This document shows, one piece after another, positions 55,300-64,000 of a stretch of 64,000 bases of DNA (positions are counted from its first letter, which is position 1; every line of letters starts with the position of its first letter). The stretch comes from Pelomyxa schiedti (taxonomy: Eukaryota; Evosea; Pelobiontida; Pelomyxidae). The translations under genes and the position numbers were made by a program. The notes beneath the pieces are model-generated. The model was not told the origin of the DNA and searched no databases. It saw only the letters and a list, made by a program, of their open reading frames with translations. The stretch is from assembly GCA_020536535.1 (NCBI GenBank), contig JAHLWZ010000801.1, forward strand, positions 62,001 through 126,000, read 5' to 3'.

Positions 55300-58200
55300 C
55301 TAACTCTTTGTTGAAGAGGGGGTGGGGGAGGCTGATGGTGTTTCCTGCTTTGGCGGAAGGGCCTCAGCTCTCCCACTGACTCCTCCACCAGAGCTCTTTG
55401 CCTTCGTTTCAGCCTCCAGCAGGGCTGACAGCCTGTTTCCGCCTGCTCTCAGCCTGAGCATGTTCAATACAAGGGTTGATACAACTTCGGCTGCCGATTC
55501 TGGGTCTTGACCCCCAGAGTAGATACTGTTGACCACATTGTATTCCCACCCACTGGGTGATGCACCTTTGTTGTGCCGTAATGCTGCATTTCGTGTTTCT
55601 GGATCAGTTATGTGGTAGGCAACATAAGCACTGAGTGCGCGGGAGGCATCAGCGCCGCCTCCGGGGCGTTCGCCTACGAGCATAACCACAACTTTGGGGT
55701 TGAGAATGGCCCCAAGGTCCTCTATCAGCTTCACGCGGGCGTATCGGGCAACTATGAGTTTTCCCAGGCGTGCGCTATGGACTCATTCAGAAAACAAAAG
55801 CGGACAAATTTAGAGATACCCGGAAGCTTTTAGAGTCTCTTCAAGAATAGGCAACATAATTGGTACATTGTAATGTATGGCTTCGGCACTCAGGCCGTCA
55901 GATATAACAATCTATTGCATCTTGTTAACTTGGTGATGAAGATAGTAAGAGAACCTGAATGTCCATACTCTCTGCAGTTAATTTTGTTCTTGAAGTGGGA
56001 TCCAACTTCTGCCCAAGAATGGGATCTCCCAAGTACTTTTCCTTGGAAGGAGCTTGGGTTCCAATAATACGGAACCTGAACAGGTTGGTTCAAGTGGAAA
56101 AAGGGCAATCCATACTCAAAAGCAGAGAGCTTGGCTAAATTTAATTCGGAAAAAACAGCCTCCTTTGCGATTTCCATATCTTTGTATGTGAGGGGTGACG
56201 TTGTGTCTGAGAGATGGTATACTTGCGCGCATAGTTCGTTGAACCTTATTAGCAGGGCAGGGTCCTGCACTTTCAAGCCCCCAAAGCATGTTGGTGGGCT
56301 AGCGAAAACATAAACCCAAGGAAGGAAACGAGGAAGAGAAACCTTCTTTAGCCTCTGGAATTCTTCTTCATTTTCACAGAAGATTCTTGGGTTCCCCCAG
56401 TTGGGACCACGCTTGATTAGACCATCCTTTTCCACAAATATGCCTCGTTTGATACCCCATTTTGCAAACTCTGCTGCCGGTTGCAGTGCATGCACCTGAA
56501 AGTGGGTGTTACATTTAGATTCGTGTGACGACTCAGGTTCGGTTACCTCCCGCAGAGTCTGCACGTTATGGCCACTTGTTGTAAAATAGCCAAGCATCCT
56601 ATCAGAATTCTTGAGAGAACAAAGTCAGTTGAAGTTACATTTGTGCTTTGTACTAACCAAGTATACATCCATAAAAAATGCTGTTCCAGCAGCGGTGCAC
56701 AACTGTGTAGCCATCTATTGGTAGACATTAGGGTTTACATGAGAATTCAGAACAAGATTACTTGCTGAGCTTCGATAGTAATTTGTGAATGCAAAGTAAA
56801 GCACGGATCCATGCCCATTGGAAGCCCCAGAACTTTGCCACAGAAGTTATCTTGAAGACTAGAAACAATAAGTTGCATGCTGTCCTTATGAGTTTCTGGG
56901 CCAATAAAGCCTGTGAAGCTAAGTTATTTTAAATTTGACCATAAAGGGAGAATATCTCCAAATGACATACCTGTTACGTTATTGACCATAAAGGGAGAAT
57001 ATCTTCTTGCAAGTCCATACTTCAAAGCCTTTGGTTGTTGATGAACATTGAGTACGAAACAGAAATAGACAAACCTCGCAAGTTGTCATATCAATTCCAT
57101 TGTTTTTTCCATAGGTCATTTCACTGGAGGTGCAAGTAAGCTACAAAGAGACACCCACGCGAATACCTTCCTTGACCTGTCTCAAAATACATGAAATTCT
57201 TTGTTATACCAGTTCTTTTTGCATTTCTCAGCATTGTATAATAAGCACTGTCAAGCAAGTCAACAGTGACATCAAACTCCTCGGATAAAACGCGATCTGT
57301 CCCTGCAATACTTTGGAACAAGATGTCCAAAGGAGCACCTTTGAAGGTGAATAGTTGTATTGTGCAATAAAACTGGAACCTCGCTCAATGCAAGCCAATT
57401 GTGTACGAACATGTCCTAATGTGCAAATTTGTGTAGGAATATCAAATTTCTCCCGGATTGAATTGAGGCGAGTAAGTACTCGAGACATGCTGTCAGGTGT
57501 GTCAATTGCTGGATTAACTCCAATGAGGCAGTCACCAACTCCCATTGAGAGTCCCACGTATCTAATTATGTCAGTACCCATTTTCCTCACTGCAACACTA
57601 CTGGATAAAGTATGCAGACATAATTGATTTTGTTATAACATTAAAATTCCAGTAGTGAATGGTAGAACATACAAGAAGCAACAAGATAAACACACGTTAG
57701 GAAGGAAATGCCATCAACATCATCCATTTGGTGATTGGGTTGAAGTCGGGCAGAAAGAGTGCCAGGAACACCTAATGTGGATCTAGCTTTTGATGGGAAT
57801 GATATTCGCTTTGGTACGCAAATCAACTCATGAATATCCATTAACTTAGCAACTGCAGCAATCATGACACCTAGCAAGAGGGGAAAAAAAAGTGAGGGAG
57901 GCTGAAATGGCTTTGAACCTCAACCTGTTAACCCTCGCCCAACTCTCGCAATCTCTGGTGCATCACTGTTCAACAAATCTGGTGTGAACGTTAACAAAGA
58001 ATTCCCTGATTTGGCAGAAGGACTATGAGCTCACGGTCTTTTAGCTGACCCACTGTCATGTTACGAATAGTTGGCCATACATCCATATCAAGATCGTAGT
58101 TCACACGCATAACAGAGTCAACTTGGCCTCTTTCATCCAGTAGTGGGTGATCATATCTAGATACAGGGAGAGCAATTGAGAACCAAAAGGAAAAGAAAAA

Positions 58201-58652
58201 AAAAAAACCGCGATGCCGGTGGTGTGGGAGTGTGGGCTACATGTGCTGAAGAGTGAGGCCGCTCAGTGCCTGCCTCGCTGCCTCTCGTCCCACATGTGTG
58301 ACAATGACGAGGCCTTGATCGCCCGACTTGGCAAAGTCGGCAGCAGCAAGAAGTTGCTTCAGACCGTCGAAGTTGTAAGTGTGTCCAAACAGTTCAAAGG
58401 AGTATCTCTCGTCAGGCTGTGGTGGGGGCACATAAATTCTATCGAGCTCTTTCAGCCTCTGTTAATAATAGATTCGGAGGGGGAAAAGTCAATACAACAT
58501 TACATGTGTTACTGGTTGCCAAATTAAAAAAAAAAAGAAATCACCAAATGCAGAGTGGTTTCAACGGCGGAGACAGGCCTGGAGGCAGCATGATCTACAG
58601 TCGGAGGCACGACTGTGACAACTGTCGAGGTTGTTTTTGCTTCGGAAGTCAT
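55300..58652 (-). CDS. eutB-eutC: ethanolamine ammonia-lyase, EutB-EutC fusion
   Basis: This enzyme uses adenosylcobalamin (B12) radicals to split ethanolamine into acetaldehyde and ammonia. Bacteria make two chains, EutB and EutC; here both lie in one open gene without a stop between them. ATG 58652 begins a 55-residue extension (MTSEAKTTSTVV), then EutB: FELFGHTYNFDGLKQLLAAA, LGVPGTLSARLQPN, YVGLSMGVGDCLIGVNPAID, NFMYFETGQG and the EutB end near 56.45 kb (EFAKWGIKRGIFVEKDGLIK). About 150 residues I cannot place follow, then EutC: IVISDGLSAEAIHYNVPIM, LGKLIVARYARVKLIEDLG, VVMLVGERPGGGADAS and a Ser/Pro-rich tail to TAG 55300. EutC's cobalamin-side residues (VISDGLS, ERPG) are present. Introns of 35-85 bp throughout exclude bacterial contamination. 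The extension is not a clear organelle signal. Confidence 0.87.
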
Positions 58653-58986
58653 GGCCCTACCCCGGTGTTGCAATTAAGTAGAGAGATCAAAGTTTCTTCC
58701 TGCGATTTCGTTCCTCGCTGTTTCTCGAAACCTTCAATTCATCACTTTCTTCGGTTCAGGCCTCAACAGGCAGTTGTGCGTGGCTCGTGGGGGTTCGAAC
58801 AGCTCGCTCTGTAATTCGGGAAACTCTCGGTGAGTTGACTCCACAGATCCTCTGTGAGACGATCACTTTTCCCGGATCGAAAAGGGGAACGACTCCTTTG
58901 GAGAAAAAGTTCATTGACTTCTTGATATTTTCCCTCGGTGTTTGGGGAGCGTACAAAAAGACGACGGTGGGTGCGAAGACCGATCA
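58653..58986. promoter_or_regulatory. divergent intergenic region between the lyase and the ZIP transporter
   Basis: 334 bp between start codons pointing away from each other; should contain both promoters. Nothing else recognised. Confidence 0.45.
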
Positions 58987-60270
58987 ATGTCGAGTGAAGG
59001 CAGTGAGAGTTCCTACATAGATCCAGTTCATACTTTATCCTTCACTTTGCGGATTGTTTCTATCTTCACAATTCTGCTTTGTGGTTGTGCTGGTGCGTTA
59101 AAGTTGGCGTTATTTCTTTCCCTCATTTGGGTTTTCGCAAGGTGTCTCCACGCCGTTGATATTACGAGGATGTACTAAACTCTCCGCTGACCACATGATT
59201 TTTATGTTGGGGAAGACGTTTGGCGCTGGCGTCGTTATTGCCACAGCCTTTATTCATATCATGCCATCCGCTCAGGAGTTGTTGGCCGAATGTTGGCCAG
59301 ATGTATGCTACCCGAATTCCAAAAGCTACAGCCCATCTTAAAATAACTTCAAGGTAGAATATCCTGTATCCTTGTTGATTTCTATGGTCTCTATAATTCT
59401 TGTGCTTCTTCTTGAGCAAGCAATCTCTCACGCTTTAAAATCCCTCACCAGTCCTGGAAAGAGAAAAAATGATGATGACTATTATGTTAGTGGCCTTTCT
59501 TCAAATCCGTTCCATTCCCCTCCCCCTAAAGGCTTGAAGGCGGACACTCGCACTACAACACTCAATACACTACATGCACCTTTGTTTCATTCAAGACAGA
59601 ATATACAGTATAAACATCTGGTAGAAGAGGGAAATGATGCTACAGCCAACCAGGCCCATGCTCCTGAACATGAACATGAACACGAACATGAACACCATGG
59701 TCATGAACATGCACTGCTCAGTGTGTTTTACATTACAAGCATAATTTCACCAACTTCGTGCTCAAATCTTGCATAGAACCTGGAGTTACAGTTCAGGCAT
59801 ATGTTGTGGCTCATGTACTTGAATTTGGAATTGCATTACACAGTATAATCATTGGAATGGCCTTGGGTGCTTCAACCGATGAATCGGACGTACAAGCACT
59901 GCTCATTGCGTTGACATTCCATCAGTTCTTTGAAGGCATAGCCCTGGGTGTAAGTGTCTCTGAAGCACAACTGTCCGTACCAAGACAGCTCTTCATGATC
60001 ACTGTATTCAGCATCACAACGCCATGCGGAATAGCCCTTGGAATCGGCCTTTCACTCATCAACGAAGCGGACTCTTATCAGTCTCTTCTCACCCAAGGAC
60101 TTCTAGACAGTGTGAGTTGTGGAATTTTAATCTTTATGTCCCTAGTGGACATGGTGGCTGAAGACTTTCACAAAGAAATTCTGGATAAAAAGCCACTACT
60201 ACGATACTGGCTTTTATTGGCCATGTCATTGGGTGCTGCAGCCATGGCTGTAATTGGGTTGTGGGCCTAA
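58987..60270 (+). CDS. ZIP-family metal (zinc/iron) transporter
   Basis: About 365 residues with the eight-helix plan of ZIP proteins. ATG 58987 (MSSEGSESSYIDPVHTLSF). Helix 1 TLRIVSIFTILLCGCAG; helix 2 with FMLGKTFGAGVVIATAFIHI; the CWPD exon joins across a 51-bp intron to VEYPVSLLISMVSIILVLLL (helix 3). The long cytoplasmic loop holds a His-rich metal-binding run, HEHEHEHEHHGHEHA. Helices 4 and 5 carry the metal-site motifs VLEFGIALHSIIIGMALG and LTFHQFFEGIALGVSV, both with the family His and Glu/Gly residues intact. The last helices end LGAAAMAVIGLWA and TAA 60270. It should import Zn2+ or a related ion into the cytosol at the plasma membrane or from an organelle. Convergent with the START gene (104 bp). 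Confidence 0.93.
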
Positions 60271-60374
60271 ATCTAATAAAAAAGTATTTTTGCCAATGTT
60301 TAAAAAAAAAATCCTCTTTCTTTTTGTTGCCAACAAGCACAAAACGAGGGACTGTGTTCCTCCTTGGTGGCAGT

Positions 60375-61500
60375 TTAAGTTTTCTTCAACAACCTTTTCC
60401 GTTCCTTGAGGTCAACTGGTCCACATGTGTCAGGGACTCCAGTATGCCAAGTTTTTTTCTCTGGGTTGTGTGTGGCCTTCCATGTTGGGTAGTTGAGGCA
60501 AGCTTTGTGGAGTGTGTCAATGATGGACGGTGCGATCATGCGAGTGCATTGGTTCACGAGGAAAACTGGTACAGCTCTACACTTGAATGTGGGAGAAAAT
60601 CAAATTTGAGTAGGCTGTACCCGTTCCAGTCGTTTTGGGCTATATAGTTCAGGGAAACCCCGGCACCTTTCTTTTTGATTTGGTATCCAGAAAGCAAACT
60701 TCTGGCCCTGGTTTCTAGTTAATTCCATAAAAAAAAGGTCCAACTGTTTACCGGACACGATCTGTATTTCAAGGTTAGTTTAGTAACAAATTGATGGCGA
60801 GAAGACCTTTCGTTTCTGGCCAGTCAGGGTGTGCAACTGACCGGCTGTACATGATGGATTCTTCGGCGTTGAATGGTCCCCAAAGATACTGTACCGTATG
60901 TCAAAGGTGTGATATGAAATAGAAGAGATACCAGGAGAACCCAGTCTCGAGGACGTAAAGGATTCGGCATCTATCAAAATTTACAGGAAGAATGCATTTA
61001 GTGTCGTGTACCTTAGCGGCATAATAGCAGTACTCTACGTAAGGGCACGGGTTAGCAATTGACTGAGACCTGGTGCGGTGCTCGTCCCATTCCTTGGTAT
61101 TTTGTGAGGTTTAGCACAAGATAGTATGTTCAAGGTGTACCCAGCCAAAGGCAGTATCGAGAACGACGTCATACATAACTTCAGGAGGTACGTCCTCGAA
61201 CTCCGCATAAAGTTTGAGCTGTAGAACTTCGGAATCGGGTGTCTTTGTACATGCATGTTAGGGAGGAAGCGAAAAAGGAGAAAAAGGAAAAGGGGAGAGA
61301 AAGGGTACCTTTTTCGTCCACACGGACAGGTTGTACTTGGCTTCTTTGTTTTGTAACTCCCAACCAGTTGAGTCACCGCAAATCGCTCTGAAATCGTTCA
61401 ACTCCTCCGTCGTCACGGAGTGAGATCTCAGCCCCGGTGTGCCGCTCGCCGACGCGCTCGCCGTTGTTGTACTACTAGATGTTGTGGATGTTGCCGCCAT
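60375..61500 (-). CDS. START-domain lipid transfer protein, STARD10/PCTP-like
   Basis: ATG 61500 (MAATSTTSSSTTTASAS) gives a short Ser/Thr-rich leader, then a START domain that binds one lipid in a deep pocket: ELNDFRAICGDSTGWELQN and YNLSVWTKK, LQLKLYAEFEDVPPEVMYDV, VLDTAF, EWDEHRTRSQSIAN, NPLRPRDWVLL, ESIMYSRSVAHPDWPETKG, GAGVSLNYIAQNDWNG and the closing DTLHKACLNYPTWKATHNPE, which is the hallmark end of STARD10/PC-TP proteins. The introns are short; one join near 60.6 kb is off by a base in my reading and may use another site. No membrane helix or PH domain, so a soluble phospholipid (phosphatidylcholine or -ethanolamine) carrier is the best guess. Ends TAA 60375. Confidence 0.87.
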
Positions 61501-61734
61501 GCAGAACTAGTATCAATAGATCAGACCTTACACCCTCTTTATGATCTCTCTCGTTACGGTGGGCGTCGCACCCGAGATCGTCGCTGATCGCGATGGCTTA
61601 GTTTGAAAAAATGACAAACAGAAAAAAAATACAATCCCGTACCCAGAAAATTTGTTTATCGCCTGTCGGCCGACTTCCACTAAAAAAATTCCTTCTAGAG
61701 TTTTTGTTGGATTTTTTTGTTTTTTTTCCCCCTG

Positions 61735-62680
61735 CTAGTGCTGAGAACCAGGGGTATGCAGTGATTCTTTTCTTGTGCAAGTGTTGCATGAACTGCGGTG
61801 TTTTGCCCAGTGTTGTTTCTGGCATTCCTGTGAAAGGAATGAGTTATTTTGAACCCCCGGTACTATTATTATGTAATGCAGTAGGGAGCAAATGGGCTAT
61901 GATAAATAGTCAACCTTTGAACAGTAGGTGGCGGCCATGCAACCACCACAGCGAAGAGGTTTCCCTAGTACAACTCGGCACTGATGGCACCGGTGTAAGT
62001 GTAGGCCTATAACTGCACTAGCCAGTTCTTTTCCACCTGACCACAAATTTGTGCCACTTGTCTTGCTAGTCGCACAAATAGTCGTGGTGCTGGTGGTGCT
62101 GGGCGTGGTTGTTGCTGTTTTGGTTGCGGATGAGGTGTTTTGAACTGACGCGGGATGCTTAGTCTTAGCCGGTTGTGCTTGTGGCGCAGAATCGGTAAGG
62201 TAGTTTGGTAGTTTTAGCTTCATGTAGGTGGCGTCTGTTCTTTTTTTGGAGTCTGTGTAGATTTTAGGTTGGGATTTAGGGAACACAAGGAAAGGACAAG
62301 AGCACAAAGCGTTGAGGGAGAAAATTCATAACGGCACACACAGACAGGAAAGCATCATGTATACAGACTGACCCATTGATATATCATTGATAAAGTAACC
62401 CACCCTGCTAGCCAGAAGTCTAAGCTTCACTAAGTCGGCTCTGCAGCGTGTGAGATCTCGCCACTCTGGGTGGATAGTGGGAGTCTGCTGTGTCACAAGG
62501 AGTACACGCACATTTCCGGCTATGTCCGTCCAGAAACGGTAATATCTACATGAATTAGAAAGCTCCTCTTGCCGTTGATAATTACCTTCCGTATTGAGTA
62601 AAATTTACTGCTGTTTGGGTGAAATCGTTGTCAAGAGATAGGAATGCTGAACTGTAACAGTTATCTACAAGCTCACTCAT
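61735..62680 (-). CDS. MYND-type zinc-finger protein
   Basis: ATG 62680 (MSELVDNCYSSAFLSLD) opens an N-terminal region (FWTDIAGNVRVLLVTQQ, IHPEWRDLTRCRADLVKLRL) that I do not recognise. A Ser/Thr-rich linker follows at 62.05-62.2 kb. The C terminus is a MYND finger split by an intron: RCHQCRVVLGKPLRCGGCMA, ATYCSK, then ECQKQHWAKHRSSC, with all eight zinc ligands in the usual spacing. It ends at TAG 61735. MYND fingers bind proline-rich partner peptides. No SET domain is visible. Its ATG overlaps the TGA of the gene upstream (ATGA at 62677-62680), so the two could also be exons of one gene. Confidence 0.75.
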
Positions 62681-64000
62681 CCCTTTCCCCTATTGGCGTA
62701 ACTGAGGTAAAAGCAACTCGTAGGCAAATGAATCACCTTTACAATGATGGCACCACTGACAATCGACCCAATCAGTAGTGTGTGAGTCCATTTCACACAC
62801 AATATGTCAGTTGGGTCAATTGAATCCGTTACCTGAAACCAAGGAGGTTCAGGAAAGTTCAAGTCATCTAAGAAATTGGTGGATTTAAGATGCAACAACA
62901 CTTTTTGGTGCATACATTGGAGAGGTGGCGGACCTCTATCGATACACATCATCTGAAGTCCGATTCCGTTGTCACTAGGAGTGCCATAACAGGTTCTCCT
63001 CACTGCAAACAACAGCTTCAGCCATCCACTGTGTTCGCATTGAGTGCATCCTACTTCGCCAAGGCCTCGTGGAAACTGACTCCATTGTGTAGCTTCACAA
63101 ACTGGGCAAGTACAACAAAATTGTATGTCTTCGATATAATTTTTTGGAGTACTTGGATCCTTTTGTGGTTTGTAAGCTGGATAAACATCAGACAATGTGG
63201 TACCTGAAACCACTGCTGATTTGTGATTCGAGATATCAGGAGTCTTGGCCACCAACTGTATGTTGGTCTGAAATCAGGGTTTTTGTGCTTTGTGTGCTGT
63301 GGGTGTTGATGAAGAGGCACACTAGTGTGATAATGTTGGGAATTGGGATTTGTTCTCAATCTGGCGCAATACTTTCCACCGCAGTTACAGGCACCATTGC
63401 TACCCGTCCCACATCCACAGACCCCACCTGGGGCACCGGAACACGTATCCAGAGACCAGAGGCAGTATTCCCCATTCCCACATTCGGAGCTGCAGTCACA
63501 TCCTCCGCCGGTACACCATGTGACGTAATGGAATCCTCCACTCACTCCCCCTGGACCACATGTGTGCCCCATAACACGCACACAAGGGTTGCACGCTATC
63601 CGCGTCATACACAGAGGTGCACCCCACACGTTGTTGACAGGTCCAGCACAAAAAACAGGTCCAGCTTCTCGTGACTCAAAATGTAGGTACCCAGTGTGTC
63701 CCTCTCCAACGCCATAGCTAAGGTTGATCCTGTTATGAGAGCAAGAAGTAGAAGGAGCAAGTCCTGCTGCAGTATATATCGGCGGGGAAACGCACGGGAG
63801 AGGAACAGTGCACAAGCACCCAGGGGCTCTGGTAAGAAGTGCTGCCAGATGACAAGAATTGGGACTGAAACACACATCTCTATAAGACAGACTAAGATCA
63901 CGGAATATTATCTCGAAATACGGTGCTGGTGAAGTGTGTATTTTGAACCTGTATCGATATAAGAAACAATATTAATATTCAACAGTAAAAAGAAGGGATA
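62677..64000 (-). CDS. Cys-rich surface protein, 3' part (5' end beyond the window)
   Basis: The reading frame enters from the right edge: an acceptor near 63950 is followed by PAPYFEIIFRDLSLSYRDV, and coding runs on. The body is rich in Cys and Gly in closely spaced pairs (WCTGGGCDCSSECGNGEYC, GVCGCGTGSNGACNCGGKYC) and again further on (CCTCPVCEATQ, GCTQCEH), which suits a disulfide-bonded extracellular protein. Near the end, WTHTLLIGSIVSGAIIVKVI is a weak membrane segment and the tail is short (to TGA 62677). I recognise no known receptor family. Signal peptide not visible, presumably on an upstream exon. It stops in an ATGA overlap with the MYND gene. Exon boundaries inside are not settled. 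Confidence 0.5.

Noticed and set aside
63605-63901. Minus-strand frame with a signal-peptide-like LLLLLLALITGS
   Set aside because: It overlaps the Cys-rich frame that continues for 270 codons and it ends without Cys modules; hydrophobicity alone is not enough.
1-64000. Bacterial origin or CRISPR, tRNA, IS and integron features
   Set aside because: Introns in almost all genes rule out a bacterial contig; no direct-repeat/spacer array, tRNA cloverleaf, transposase frame or terminal inverted repeats of an IS were seen.

Overview
This window is nuclear DNA of a eukaryote, most likely a free-living amoeboid protist. Nearly every gene is cut by short GT-AG introns (mostly about 30-60 bp, a few longer), TAA, TAG and TGA all act as ordinary stops, and genes are packed 60-550 bp apart, often head-to-head or tail-to-tail. 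Gene content fits a flagellated amoebozoan, possibly an archamoeba such as Pelomyxa or Mastigamoeba: BBS7 and an LRRC45 homologue (cilium/centriole), a RhoGEF-RhoGAP protein ending in a villin headpiece (cortical actin), Crinkler-type NTPase and kinase-like proteins, a Sel1-repeat protein and a fused B12-dependent ethanolamine ammonia-lyase. The taxonomic call is inference; no marker gene fixes it.

Region 1 (1-15082) is a giant inverted repeat. Arms 1-7455 and 7628-15082 are reverse complements in every stretch compared and surround a 172-bp spacer. Each arm holds the 3' part of an NT-C2/coiled-coil/DIL gene, a whole BBS7 gene, a whole family-8 glycosyltransferase gene and a gene tail that runs out of the centre. 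The spacer is itself a decayed palindrome in the same register, about 76% identical over its conserved 50 bp without gaps. It may be a real palindrome kept identical by arm-to-arm conversion, or a foldback assembly artefact; the decayed core favours the former.

Region 2 (15 to 39 kb) is single copy: the 5' part of the NT-C2/DIL gene; an unassigned stretch; a RING-coiled-coil-pseudokinase gene; a Gln/Ser-rich probable nuclear protein; a WAPL cohesin-release factor sharing a 99-bp bidirectional promoter region with a six-hairpin glycosidase-like gene; a Crinkler-type P-loop NTPase/nuclease-like gene; and LRRC45.

Region 3 (39 to 46 kb) is different in texture: two intronless genes (a Sel1-repeat protein and an unknown 517-residue protein) flanked by gene-poor DNA carrying direct repeats and a short stretch resembling degraded large-subunit rRNA at the I-PpoI/R2 target site.

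Region 4 (45 to 64 kb) returns to intron-rich genes: a Dsc3/TMUB-like membrane ubiquitin-like protein, DH-PH-RhoGAP-headpiece protein, PfkB-family kinase, a broken Crinkler/FunK1-type kinase-like gene, a homeodomain protein, the EutB-EutC fusion, a ZIP metal transporter, a START-domain lipid transfer protein, a MYND-finger protein and the 3' part of a Cys-rich surface protein that runs off the right edge. Exon joins were worked out by hand from GT-AG sites, frame and family similarity; outer coordinates are start and stop codons, introns included.
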